A stretch of DNA of 64,000 nt. It comes from Fervidibacter canadensis. GTDB lineage: Bacteria; Armatimonadota; Fervidibacteria; Fervidibacterales; Fervidibacteraceae. Under the pieces are notes generated by a model. The model was not told the origin of the DNA, made no database searches, and saw only the letters and a program-made list of their open reading frames with translations. The DNA lies in contig JBGOEJ010000006.1 in NCBI GenBank assembly GCA_041446545.1, positions 72,080-136,079 of the forward strand, given 5' to 3'. Below, one piece after another: positions 1 through 8,072 of the stretch (position 1 is its first letter; each line of letters opens with the position of its first letter). The translations under genes and the position numbers were made by a program.

Positions 1-647
1 ACGATATCGGCTTTCTGGGTTCGCTGTGCCGTCACAGTCAACCGACCACCCGTCGGCAAAGCGACCCATCCCAAATATCTTGTCCCGTTCGGTCCGAGCA
101 AAAAGGACGCTCCCTGCGGTGCCTTTTCCATCCCGCTGGCTCTCACTTGCACTTCATACCAAATTGGCGTCCGATTGCCCACTGTTACGGCGCCCAATGC
201 GACAGCATCGGAAAATTGGATGTCCTGCCACTGAACGGCGATGACTTTCGTCTGGGATGGTTGCTGGCGGATTTGCCGTTTCGTCCATTGGACAGTCAGC
301 AAAAAACGGGTGGGCGTGACGCCCTTGACGGCGACCCACTTTTCGGTCGGCTCTTTGAGAGCAGACAAAACGAGGCGTTCTGCCTGCAACGCAATGCCAG
401 CAGATTTCTGTGTCGCTCGCTCAAGGGGCGTTTCAAGTGACGGGAGCAAAAACAAATCGGCGTCGCCGTCCAATGGCGTCAGCGTGACGATGCCTCGCTG
501 TCCTGAAGGGCAAGGCAGGCGAAAAGTCACCCTCTCGCCCGCCCTCACTTCCGCCAAGATGGGCGTTTTGGGCGTCAAGTCAGTGGCGCTAAGCCAACCG
601 ACCGCCAGCAACGCCACGATGCTGCAAACGCCGAACCCTTTCCCCAT
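1..647 (-). CDS. Exported protein with PPC-like beta domain (C-terminus beyond window)
   Basis: An open frame starts with ATG at 647 and stays open to the left edge, giving at least 215 residues without a stop. The first ~20 residues are a signal peptide (hydrophobic run about residues 6-20, small residues before Asp). Residues about 45-75 contain a Gly-Asp-Ala-Asp-Leu-Phe-Leu stretch that resembles bacterial pre-peptidase C-terminal (PPC) beta-sandwich domains, but I cannot prove the family. The gene lies 9 bp after the RraA-like gene and is probably the last member of the 3425-to-1 minus-strand operon. The function of the complete protein is unknown because it is cut by the window edge. Confidence 0.6.
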   Translation of the reverse strand, partial: MGKGFGVCSIVALLAVGWLSATDLTPKTPILAEVRAGERVTFRLPCPSGQRGIVTLTPLDGDADLFLLPSLETPLERATQKSAGIALQAERLVLSALKEPTEKWVAVKGVTPTRFLLTVQWTKRQIRQQPSQTKVIAVQWQDIQFSDAVALGAVTVGNRTPIWYEVQVRASGMEKAPQGASFLLGPNGTRYLGWVALPTGGRLTVTAQRTQKADI

Positions 648-656
648 CACTGCCCC

Positions 657-1346
657 TCACTGCACCGTCTCGTCCAAAGGCATGCCCAATTGCTCGTAGA
701 AGTTTCTACGGGCGCGCTTGTCGGCATCCAACTCTTTGCGCGCCCAGTAAGCGACTTCTTTGGCAACTTCCCGAGGGACGACGATGACGCCGTCGTCATC
801 GGCGACCACAAGATCGCCAGAACGCACCTTGACACCTCCGCAATTGATCGGCTCATTCATGCCCGCAAACTCCAATCGCCCGATGACCGTCGTTCGGGCG
901 ATGTGGCGTGCCCAAACGGGACAGCGTTGCCGCTCAATTTCGTAGGTGTCACGGCAACCACCGTCCAACACGACGCCGACGATGCCTGCCTTCTTTGCCG
1001 CCAGCGCCACATTAGAGCCCCAAAAGCCCACTTCCAACCCGCTCATGTCCACGACAAGGAAAGTGCCAGGTTGAGCGACTTGCAAAAACGGGTAGGGACA
1101 TTTTTCGGCATACCACTGGCGAGCAAATTTGGCGTAATCTTCGGGTGGCATCATCGGGACAGTTTCGTTCGTGGGCACATAGCGCACAGTCAATGCCACA
1201 CCACAAACGCGAGCACCCCGCCAAATAGGGCGAAGGGCGCGGTCCATCAGGCCGACATCCCGCAGCCCGACAGCATCCATGCCATCCGAAACATCCGCAA
1301 CCCGCAACCCTTCAAACAACCGCAAAAGTTCGTCCATCGCCAGCAA
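657..1346 (-). CDS. RraA / 4-hydroxy-4-methyl-2-oxoglutarate aldolase family protein
   Basis: About 229 residues, the usual size of the RraA-like family, which includes class II HMG/CHA aldolases, oxaloacetate decarboxylases and the RNase E inhibitor RraA. The family core is visible: a GSNVA segment followed by the GVVLDGGCRD motif, whose Arg-Asp pair binds substrate and the divalent metal in the aldolases. The C-terminal part has the usual GDLVVADDDGVIVVP strand. The start is TTG at 1346 behind a GGGG-rich site; ATG at 1337 is an alternative. Its place next to a sugar isomerase-like gene and glycerate kinase suggests a metabolic aldolase or decarboxylase acting on a pyruvate-type acid rather than RNase regulation. 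The substrate cannot be read from the sequence. Confidence 0.85.
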   Translation of the reverse strand: MLAMDELLRLFEGLRVADVSDGMDAVGLRDVGLMDRALRPIWRGARVCGVALTVRYVPTNETVPMMPPEDYAKFARQWYAEKCPYPFLQVAQPGTFLVVDMSGLEVGFWGSNVALAAKKAGIVGVVLDGGCRDTYEIERQRCPVWARHIARTTVIGRLEFAGMNEPINCGGVKVRSGDLVVADDDGVIVVPREVAKEVAYWARKELDADKRARRNFYEQLGMPLDETVQ

Positions 1347-1439
1347 GGATAATCGCCCCTTTCAACGAGGTGGCTTTAATCGCTCGTCGTTATCAGGCGA
1401 CGCAAAACGGAGCGACTTAACGAACCACCACCTTGTAGG

Positions 1440-2246
1440 TCACCGAAGTGCTGACAAGGTTTGGCAGACGAAGTTCAGAGATTTTTGGATGCCAGGGACG
1501 GGATTTTCGGGTTCCAACTCGTATTCCAGCATCAGCGTGCCTTTGAAGCCGACCTCCTTGAGGGCCCGCAAAAAGCCTTTGATGTCCAAAACGCCCGTGC
1601 CGACGATGACATCATGCTTTTGGTGGTTGACATCCTTTAGGTGCACGCCGTAAACGCGCTTGCCGACTTTCCGCACACCCGCTACGATGTCGTCACCCGC
1701 CCTCGCTGCGTGCCCTGTGTCGTAGCACAAGCCGATGCATTCATGGTGCCCTTCAATGGCTTTCGCCACGCTCTCCGCGCCAGGGTAGCGACTGCCTGGA
1801 CCGTGATTGTGGATGGCGACATAAATGCCATACTCGTCCACCAATTTGTCCAGCAAGTCAAAACTGTCGGGATCAGGGTCTGCTGTCAGGACTTCAATGC
1901 CCATCGTTTTGGCGAAATCAAAGAGGCGCCGCATCGCCGCTTCATCGTTGCGCATTCGGACGACCCCGTAGGCGACAAGTCGGACGCCGTTATCCGCTAA
2001 CACTTTTTTGGCTTCCTCTGCCCGTTCCATCGGCAAATGCCCAGGGAAGGCTTCCAAGTAAGTCAAGCCCAGTTGCTTGACGGTTGCGACGGCTTGAGAG
2101 AAGGGAAAGCGGCGTAGGGAGTAACTTTGCAGCCCCAGTTTCCCTAACATCTCGCCTCGCTCCTTTTGCATTTCCGCCGCCACTGCCGTGACGGCTAAAA
2201 AGAGCGTGCCTGCCGTCTGCCGCAAAAACTCCCGTCGTGTCGCCAT
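1440..2246 (-). CDS. Tat-exported sugar phosphate isomerase/epimerase (TIM barrel)
   Basis: A 268-residue protein that begins with a twin-arginine signal (ATRREFLRQTAG) and a short hydrophobic stretch, then a xylose-isomerase-like TIM barrel. Visible barrel strands include GLQSYSLR, YLEAFPGH, AIHNHGPG with metal-binding His, LCYDTGHAA and GVHLKDV, all typical of the AP endonuclease 2 / sugar isomerase family, and a late LMLEYE strand that supplies an acidic ligand. The protein is predicted to fold in the cytoplasm and be exported. It begins 3 bp after the glycerate kinase stop, so the two are surely co-transcribed. The substrate is unknown; a keto-sugar or inositol-type compound is plausible. 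Confidence 0.85.
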   Translation of the reverse strand: MATRREFLRQTAGTLFLAVTAVAAEMQKERGEMLGKLGLQSYSLRRFPFSQAVATVKQLGLTYLEAFPGHLPMERAEEAKKVLADNGVRLVAYGVVRMRNDEAAMRRLFDFAKTMGIEVLTADPDPDSFDLLDKLVDEYGIYVAIHNHGPGSRYPGAESVAKAIEGHHECIGLCYDTGHAARAGDDIVAGVRKVGKRVYGVHLKDVNHQKHDVIVGTGVLDIKGFLRALKEVGFKGTLMLEYELEPENPVPGIQKSLNFVCQTLSALR

Positions 2247-2249
2247 GCC

Positions 2250-3425
2250 TCATCCCTCGCTTTCGGTTTTTATGGGTGCAAGAAGTTTGCCATCCCGAAG
2301 GCTGCGTAGCAGCCAGCCTAATTCCTCTGCTGTCCGACGCAAAAGCGAGACGGCATTCGCTATCGCTTCCTGCTCGCTCATCGGTTTGCTCAAGATGGGA
2401 AAGCAAGCGTCAATACCCCATTGGCGACATCGTTCTGCGCCTTCGCCCAATTGCCCTGCCAAAGCGATGACGGGTTTGCCGTAACGCTTTGCCACTTGCG
2501 CAACACCATGAGGGACTTTGCCAAAGCCTGTCTGAAAATCCAGACACCCTTCGCCTGTAATGACCAAATCGGCTTTTTGCACCCGTTCGGGAAGGTGGAC
2601 GGCATGGAGGACGAGTTCCACGCCCCGTCGCAATTGGGCGCGACAAAACGCCAGCAAGCCAGCCCCTAACCCACCTGCCGCTCCCGCGCCCGCCACTGTT
2701 TCTACTTCCACGCCTAAGTCACGCCGAAGGATGGCAGCGTAGCGGCGCAAATTGGCGTCCAACTGCCGCACCATCTCTGGAGTTGCGCCCTTTTGCGGTC
2801 CGTAGACTGCCGAGGCGCCCTTCGGTCCTGTCAAGGGGTTGGTCACATCGCAGGCGACAAGAATTTCAGCGTCCCAAACGCGTCGGTCAAAGTCCCTCAA
2901 ATCAATGCGGTCAAGGCGCCCCAACGCACCACCACCGAACCCGATGTCGTTGCCTTGGTCGTCCAACAAGCGAGCACCCAAGGCTTGCGCCATGCCTGCC
3001 CCGCCATCATTGGTGGCGCTGCCGCCGATGCCAATGATGAGGCGACGGCGACCTGCGTCCAACGCTGCCCGAATCAACTCTCCCACGCCGTAAGTCGTCG
3101 TCACCATCGGGTTGCGTTTTTCGGGGGGGATAAGGTGGAGCCCTGCCGCCGCTGCCATCTCTATGACAGCGGTCTCGCCATCGCCGAGGATGCCGAAAAA
3201 AGCGTCTACAGGTTCGCCCAAAGGTCCTGTCACCCGCACCGAGACAATTTGCCCACCTGTCGCTGCCACCAGCGCATCTACTGTCCCTTCACCGCCATCC
3301 GCCATCGGCACCAAATCACACACAGCATCAGGAAGCGCCGCTTTTAGCCCTTCTGCAATCGCTTGCGCCACTTCCCTTGCTGAGGCACTGCCCTTAAAAT
3401 TGTCGGGAGCGACGACAAACCGCAT
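2250..3425 (-). CDS. glxK: Glycerate kinase (GarK/GlxK type)
   Basis: About 391 residues, the normal length of glycerate kinase type I. Recognisable signatures are the N-terminal VVAPDNFKGS, PMADGGEGTVDALV, the IGIGGSATNDGGAGMAQALG loop and the C-terminal ITGEGCLDFQTGFGKVP. The enzyme phosphorylates D-glycerate with ATP to 2- or 3-phosphoglycerate in the cytoplasm. ATG at 3425 is preferred, with GGTGA just upstream; GTG at 3431 is in frame. It is the first gene of a minus-strand operon with the isomerase-like gene, the RraA-like gene and an exported protein, which suggests breakdown of a sugar acid through an aldol step to glycerate. Confidence 0.93.
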   Translation of the reverse strand: MRFVVAPDNFKGSASAREVAQAIAEGLKAALPDAVCDLVPMADGGEGTVDALVAATGGQIVSVRVTGPLGEPVDAFFGILGDGETAVIEMAAAAGLHLIPPEKRNPMVTTTYGVGELIRAALDAGRRRLIIGIGGSATNDGGAGMAQALGARLLDDQGNDIGFGGGALGRLDRIDLRDFDRRVWDAEILVACDVTNPLTGPKGASAVYGPQKGATPEMVRQLDANLRRYAAILRRDLGVEVETVAGAGAAGGLGAGLLAFCRAQLRRGVELVLHAVHLPERVQKADLVITGEGCLDFQTGFGKVPHGVAQVAKRYGKPVIALAGQLGEGAERCRQWGIDACFPILSKPMSEQEAIANAVSLLRRTAEELGWLLRSLRDGKLLAPIKTESEG

Positions 3426-3547
3426 CAACACTCACCGCCGAAAATTTTGGGACAATAATTTGTCGCTGAAGACGATAGGGCATTGAGCCTTCAAAGCATA
3501 CTTGCCTCGGTCAAAATATGTGTTCCGAGGCGGAGGGAGCTGATGCC

Positions 3548-4942
3548 ATGAAGCAACTTTGCCCCAATCCCAAGTGCGGTGCCGAAAATGCCCTGAGTGA
3601 TCATGACTGTCCCCGTTGCGGGACACCCCAACGACAATTGCTGGCTCGCGGGACAATTTTGCGTGGGCGATACCAAATTGAGGCAGTTCGTGGTTGCGGC
3701 GGCTTCGGTGCTGTCTACCGAGCAACAGATTTGCAAACAGGTCAAACAGTCGCCATCAAGGAAAACCAGCGCCATCAAACCTTTCAACGGTTTGAGCGGG
3801 AAGGCAAGTTGCTGATGCAGTTGAGCCATCCCAACCTGCCAAAGGTTCACGAAGTCTTTGTTGACCCAACGACGGGACGGGCATTTTTGGTCATGGACTT
3901 CGTTGACGGCGAGACCCTTGAGGAAATGCTTGAACGCCTAAATCGCCCGCTAAATTGGCAGGAAGCCCAGCCCATCTTCGCCCAAGTTGTCCAAGCCTTA
4001 ACCTACCTGCACCAAAACAAAATCGTCCACCGAGACATCAAGCCCAGCAACATCATCGTGACGAAGCGATACGAGACGGTTTATTGGGAAGAAGTCATTG
4101 CGCCACCGCCAGAATTGACTGAAGACCACATCGCCAATTTGACCGACGACAGGCGCTTTAAGCAAGGCATGAACTGTTGGCGGAATGGGTGGCGATTGGA
4201 AAACACTCAACGCGACGGTTGGACTTTGATGGGCAATTGGAGACCTTCGCTACTATCACCAACCGTCTATCACCTGACCGTCACCTTAACGCTCGGAGGC
4301 ATTTCGGGTCAAAAATGCACCTGCTCCGATTTTCGTGGGCGGCGACTATGCAAGCACCTCGTCGCCCTGCTTTTGGCTTGGGTTCATGAGCCACAAAGGT
4401 TTAAAGTCGTTGCCGAAAAGAAAGAGCGTCGTCCCGTAAAGCGTCGGGTGCCTCGTCAGGTGGAACGGCAATGGGTGATGTTGGTTGACTTCGGAGTGGC
4501 GAAGGTGATGGAAGAGGTTGACCCTAAACGACCGCGCTCAAGTTCCATCGTCGCTTGGACGGATGGCTATTCGCCACCAGAACAATATGCCAGCGGTGGT
4601 CAGGTTGATGCCCGCGCTGACCAGTATGCGTTGGCGGCGACGATGGTCTTTGCGTTGACGGGCAAAACGCCCGACGATGCCTTCACTCGCATGGAAAAGT
4701 TCCGAAAGGGCAAACCAACTTTGCCGCCAAAACCCGACGGAGTGCCAGAAAGCGTTTGGAAAGCCATTGAAGTCGCTATGCGGTTTGAGCCAAGCCAACG
4801 GTTTGACGATGTGGGCAAGTTCTGGGAAGCGGAAACTAAGCCAACTGGACATCGGCGCACAATCAAAAGCGCAATTTTGGGCGCAATTGAGGGCGCAGAA
4901 GGGGGCGCAACTTCGTGGCGCAGAAGGGGGGCGCAATTATGA
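3548..4942 (+). CDS. Ser/Thr protein kinase with zinc ribbon and internal SWIM zinc finger
   Basis: Start ATG 3548 lies 11 nt after GGAGG; an earlier ATG (3518) has no such site. Residues 5-24 form a CxxxxC/CxxC zinc ribbon. The kinase N-lobe has the Gly-rich loop GCGGFGAVY (49-57), catalytic Lys71 (VAIKEN) and HRDIKPSN (161-168). The domain is then interrupted by about 135 residues (roughly 174-308) that form a complete SWIM module with C257, C259, C268 and H270 in the CxC(x8)CxH pattern. The kinase resumes with DFG at 314-316 and a PPEQ segment near 343. The insert sits in the beta7-beta8 turn, so all catalytic residues remain. SWIM fingers bind DNA or protein, so ligand binding could control phosphorylation (inference). 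The last ~25 residues are encoded by a tandem repeat. Confidence 0.88.
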   Translation: MKQLCPNPKCGAENALSDHDCPRCGTPQRQLLARGTILRGRYQIEAVRGCGGFGAVYRATDLQTGQTVAIKENQRHQTFQRFEREGKLLMQLSHPNLPKVHEVFVDPTTGRAFLVMDFVDGETLEEMLERLNRPLNWQEAQPIFAQVVQALTYLHQNKIVHRDIKPSNIIVTKRYETVYWEEVIAPPPELTEDHIANLTDDRRFKQGMNCWRNGWRLENTQRDGWTLMGNWRPSLLSPTVYHLTVTLTLGGISGQKCTCSDFRGRRLCKHLVALLLAWVHEPQRFKVVAEKKERRPVKRRVPRQVERQWVMLVDFGVAKVMEEVDPKRPRSSSIVAWTDGYSPPEQYASGGQVDARADQYALAATMVFALTGKTPDDAFTRMEKFRKGKPTLPPKPDGVPESVWKAIEVAMRFEPSQRFDDVGKFWEAETKPTGHRRTIKSAILGAIEGAEGGATSWRRRGAQL

Positions 4943-5053
4943 GCGCATTTGGGGGCGCAAAAGAGGGCGCATTTTTGTTCGCAATTTTGGGCGGAATTTT
5001 GGGCGCAATTTTGGGCGCAATTTGGGGCGCAATTTTGGTTCGTAATAGAGGGC
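4866..5053 (+). repeat. Imperfect tandem repeat, unit about GGGCGCAATTTT
   Basis: Around 15 copies of a 12-bp unit, varying between about 10 and 14 bp, run from the 3' end of the first kinase gene into the gap before the second. The block 4983-5034 is the most regular, with four near-identical units. The left part encodes the kinase tail (AILGAIEGAEGG). The right part is non-coding on the plus strand because the gene stops at 4942. All frames across it are open only because the unit lacks stops. It resembles a minisatellite made by slippage rather than a protein domain. Confidence 0.8.
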
Positions 5054-5070
5054 ACTAAAAGAGGTGATAG

Positions 5071-7095
5071 GTGATGTATTGCCTTGACTGTGGGCATAAA
5101 AATTCATCGGCAGCGAAACATTGCGTCCGTTGCGGTAAATCGCTTTTAACGCAGTTTTGTCCTGAGTGCGGTAACCTTTGCGATGTCACGGAGACGCAAT
5201 GCCGCCATTGTCGCCAATCTTTACCTCTCCCGATGCAACGCTTGCTCGGCAAGGGCATGGTGCTGGCAAATCGTTACCGCATAGAGAAGTTGCTTGGTTG
5301 TGGTGGTTTCGGTGCGGTTTATTTGGCGACGGACATGACTTTCGGTCAAATCGGGCAAGAGCGAAAGGTCGCCGTGAAGGAAAATCACGACCCATCGGCG
5401 CTGAACGCTTTTTTGAAAGAGGCGGGTCTGCTTGCGGACTTGCACCATCCCAACTTGCCACGAGTTAGCGACTTCTTCACTGAGCAGCCGCCGACAATTC
5501 CCCAACCTCGCCCCTACATGGTCATGGACTACATCGCTGGCGAGGAACTTTGGGAGCGAATTCAACGGCAAGGGAAATTGAGCGAGCAAGAAGTTTTGGA
5601 TTTGCTCGTCGGCATTTTTGATGCCCTTGAGTATCTGCACGGGCTACAACCGCCAATCTATCACCGCGACATCAAACCGCAAAACATCCGCATCACTCCC
5701 GAAGGGCGAACTTTTCTGGTGGACTTTGGCATCGCCAAAGTCGGTGGCGGGACGACGACGACATCATCGCGGGCGGCGACACCACCTTTTGCACCACCAG
5801 AGCAATACCGAATGGCTGGCGAAACAGATGACAAAAGCGACCAATATGCGTTGGCGATGACGATTTATGTCGCCTTGACGGGAAGAGTTCCCATCCACGC
5901 TGAGGCGCCCAAACGGGAACAAGCCGTCACTGCAGGCAACCCTGACCCATTAGAGCCGATTGAAAACCTTGTGCCTGAAGTCTCGCAGAGAGTTCGCATT
6001 GCCTTGAAGCGGGCATTGAGTGTGGACAAAAGTGCTCGTTTCCCGTCTATCGTTGACTTCCGCAAAGCCCTTTACCCGCCCCTCGTGATGGGCTTGACAC
6101 GACGACAACTATTTGCTGCGATTGCAGGGACAGCGGCGGGGATAAGCATTTTGGCTTTTGTCGGCTACCAAATCTGGAAGTGGCGGCAACCTTTGTGGCT
6201 CGTCGCTGAGTTGAAAGGGCATGGAGCGGGTGTAACTTGGGTCGCCTTCACTCCCGATGGCGAGAAAATTCTGTCTGCCAGCCACGACAAAACTGTGCGG
6301 GTCTGGGATTGGCGGAAAAGCAAATGCGAACGGGTTTTGAAAGGTCACACCGACTCCGTGCGTTGCCTCGCCCTTTTGAAGAGCAACCTTTTAGCGTCCG
6401 CCAGTTGGGACGGGACGGTGAGAATTTGGAATTGGCGGAATGGGCAATGCCTTTCGGTGCTTCCTGCCTCCGTCGGTCAGTTGCACGCTATCGTTGCCAG
6501 CAAGGATGGGAGATGGTTGGTGGCAGGGGGTGAGCAAGGGCTTTGCATTTGGCAGTTGCCTGAAGAGCAATCACGCATTTTCCGATTGCCGACGGCAGTG
6601 AAATCGCTTGCCTTTCACCCCAACGGGCGCATTTTAGCCGTCGGGGATGGGAGAGGGCAAATTTGGCTTTGGGATGTCCTTTCGGGAAAACCCGTTGGAG
6701 AAGCGCTACCGTCGGCGCATCGGGGAGCCGTGACAGCATTGGCGTTTCATCCCGACGGGACGCTGTTGTTCTCTGGCGGTGAGGATGCCGATTTGTGCGT
6801 TTGGGAAATTTTAAGCCGTAGCCTTCAAAAACAACTGACAGGTTGGCATCAGCGGGAGATTCGGGCGGTAGCATTTCGTCCCGACGGTCAATTTGCCGTC
6901 TCTTGCAGCATGGATGATCGGTTGCGGCTCTGGAGGACAAGCGATTGGCAGGTCGTGCTTACAAGGGAAGGCGGGCGTAATTGGGCACTGGCTTTAGCCT
7001 TCGCCCCATCGGGCAACTTTTTAGCATCTGCCAGCAAGGACGAAACGATTAAAGTTTGGCGGGTGAAGTTGGAACAACTGCCTCAGTCTCGCTAA
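5071..7095 (+). CDS. Membrane-anchored Ser/Thr protein kinase with WD40 propeller
   Basis: A 674-residue protein preceded by AGAGGTGAT. Residues 4-50 hold two zinc-ribbon-like CxxC pairs (C4/C7, C18/C21, then C30/C33 and C44/C47). The kinase domain spans about 68-335: Gly loop 76-81, Lys103 (VAVKEN), HRD 198-200, DFG 218-220, PPEQ about 242-245. A transmembrane helix follows (about 347-368), so the kinase faces the cytoplasm and the C-terminus is outside. Residues 380-670 form about seven WD40 repeats, each with a tryptophan-aspartate-like ending (VRVWDW, VRIWNW, IWLWDV, LRLWRT, IKVWRV), enough for a complete propeller. The neighbour at 3548 has the same zinc-ribbon-kinase core, so the two probably arose by duplication. 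Confidence 0.93.
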   Translation: MMYCLDCGHKNSSAAKHCVRCGKSLLTQFCPECGNLCDVTETQCRHCRQSLPLPMQRLLGKGMVLANRYRIEKLLGCGGFGAVYLATDMTFGQIGQERKVAVKENHDPSALNAFLKEAGLLADLHHPNLPRVSDFFTEQPPTIPQPRPYMVMDYIAGEELWERIQRQGKLSEQEVLDLLVGIFDALEYLHGLQPPIYHRDIKPQNIRITPEGRTFLVDFGIAKVGGGTTTTSSRAATPPFAPPEQYRMAGETDDKSDQYALAMTIYVALTGRVPIHAEAPKREQAVTAGNPDPLEPIENLVPEVSQRVRIALKRALSVDKSARFPSIVDFRKALYPPLVMGLTRRQLFAAIAGTAAGISILAFVGYQIWKWRQPLWLVAELKGHGAGVTWVAFTPDGEKILSASHDKTVRVWDWRKSKCERVLKGHTDSVRCLALLKSNLLASASWDGTVRIWNWRNGQCLSVLPASVGQLHAIVASKDGRWLVAGGEQGLCIWQLPEEQSRIFRLPTAVKSLAFHPNGRILAVGDGRGQIWLWDVLSGKPVGEALPSAHRGAVTALAFHPDGTLLFSGGEDADLCVWEILSRSLQKQLTGWHQREIRAVAFRPDGQFAVSCSMDDRLRLWRTSDWQVVLTREGGRNWALALAFAPSGNFLASASKDETIKVWRVKLEQLPQSR

Positions 7096-7378
7096 AATAG
7101 TCGGGGAAAACCTTTGACGAAATTGATGCTGCAGCCAAGCGAGGCGATAAGAAAGCCATAACTGCTCGGAAGTTGCTCACGAAGAGGGAGTATGACTGAA
7201 GAAGGTGAGTGAGATGCTGTTCGTTGCCAGTTTGCTTTTTCGGTGATGTTTTGAGTCTCTGGAAAATTGCCTGAAGGCAGAGTTGTTACAGATTGCAAAA
7301 ATTCCCGACTTTCTCCAAACGCTCCACTTCTGGTTTTCGCATGCCCCATTCAGGGGGAAGGAGCGGAAGTTAAGGAGC

Positions 7379-7933
7379 ATGGCATATTGGGAAAATCACC
7401 TTGGCGATGCGATGGCATTGCTCAATCACTATGCGGGTTTCGCAGAGCGGGGCGGAAGCATTTTGAGTGGCAAAAAGGTATCAAGTTGGCACGATGTTGA
7501 AGCCCACACTCCTCACGGCTTCTTAGCCCACTTGGCAGGTCTGGGGTTTGACGAAAAGGGAATCAAGAGAGCAGCGGATTTGCTTTTTGCCTTCCACACC
7601 TTTCTGGCAGAGACAAGGGAATGCGGCTGGAAACCGAACATTGTTGAGTGGGAACGGGGTATCCGAGAAGTGTTGGCGCTGTTTGAAGAGAGGTTCGTTC
7701 TCATTGAGGCTCACGATGAGGACACTGCTTGGCGGGAAGCGGAAAGGTTGGGCAAAGAACAGGAAGTGGTTTACGAAAATCCTTATGGCGACGAGGTGCG
7801 ATGGAAGTTTGTTCAGGTCAACGAGATTTTTGAAGTGGATGGCAAGCATGGGAACGAAATTTTCTCCCGCTTTTTGACTTTAAAGGAAGCCAAGTCGCTT
7901 TTAAGGAGCCGCAAAAATTGCTCCGCTTGCTAA
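7379..7933 (+). CDS. DUF4288-like protein of unknown function
   Basis: About 184 residues from ATG 7379. A longer frame opens at 7283, but its extra residues look non-coding, and a purine-rich stretch (AAGGAG at 7358) precedes 7379. The N-terminal half is helical without a recognised family. The C-terminal part (FVLIEAHDEDTAWREAE, then WKFVQVNEIFEV and GNEIFSRF) matches the pattern of DUF4288, small alpha/beta proteins where a repeated acidic-Ala strand precedes a W-K-F-V strand. No enzymatic motif is visible. It follows the WD40 kinase on the same strand after 283 bp, so a functional link to the kinases is possible but not shown. The start is uncertain. Confidence 0.65.
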   Translation: MAYWENHLGDAMALLNHYAGFAERGGSILSGKKVSSWHDVEAHTPHGFLAHLAGLGFDEKGIKRAADLLFAFHTFLAETRECGWKPNIVEWERGIREVLALFEERFVLIEAHDEDTAWREAERLGKEQEVVYENPYGDEVRWKFVQVNEIFEVDGKHGNEIFSRFLTLKEAKSLLRSRKNCSAC

Positions 7934-7959
7934 GCCAAAACGCTGATGAACACGGGACG

Positions 7960-7978
7960 GTCCCCTAAAAAAGGGGAC
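7960..7978. other. Short hairpin between convergent genes
   Basis: GTCCCCT (7960-7966) and AGGGGAC (7972-7978) form a perfect 7-bp stem with a 5-A loop between the plus-strand DUF4288-like gene and the minus-strand SOD gene. There is no T-tract on either side, so it is not a classical terminator. It may still slow transcription or protect 3' ends. Confidence 0.4.
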
Positions 7979-8072
7979 GATGCAGGCAACCATATTGAGC
8001 CAACAATGTTTGTTTTTTCGTCGGCTAAAAGGTCCACCTTTGTTGATTGCCTTGCCCCTCGTTTGGCATCGT

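Noticed and set aside
26..699. Several plus-strand frames at the left edge
   Set aside because: They oppose a continuous minus-strand frame with signal peptide; composition is that of a reverse shadow.
4866..5053. Possible CRISPR array
   Set aside because: Units are 12 bp without unique spacers; it is a slippage-type tandem repeat.
7096..7200. Peptide-like stretch (FDEIDAAAKRGDKKAITARK) after the WD40 kinase
   Set aside because: Bounded by stops, no start codon or ribosome site; at most a gene remnant.
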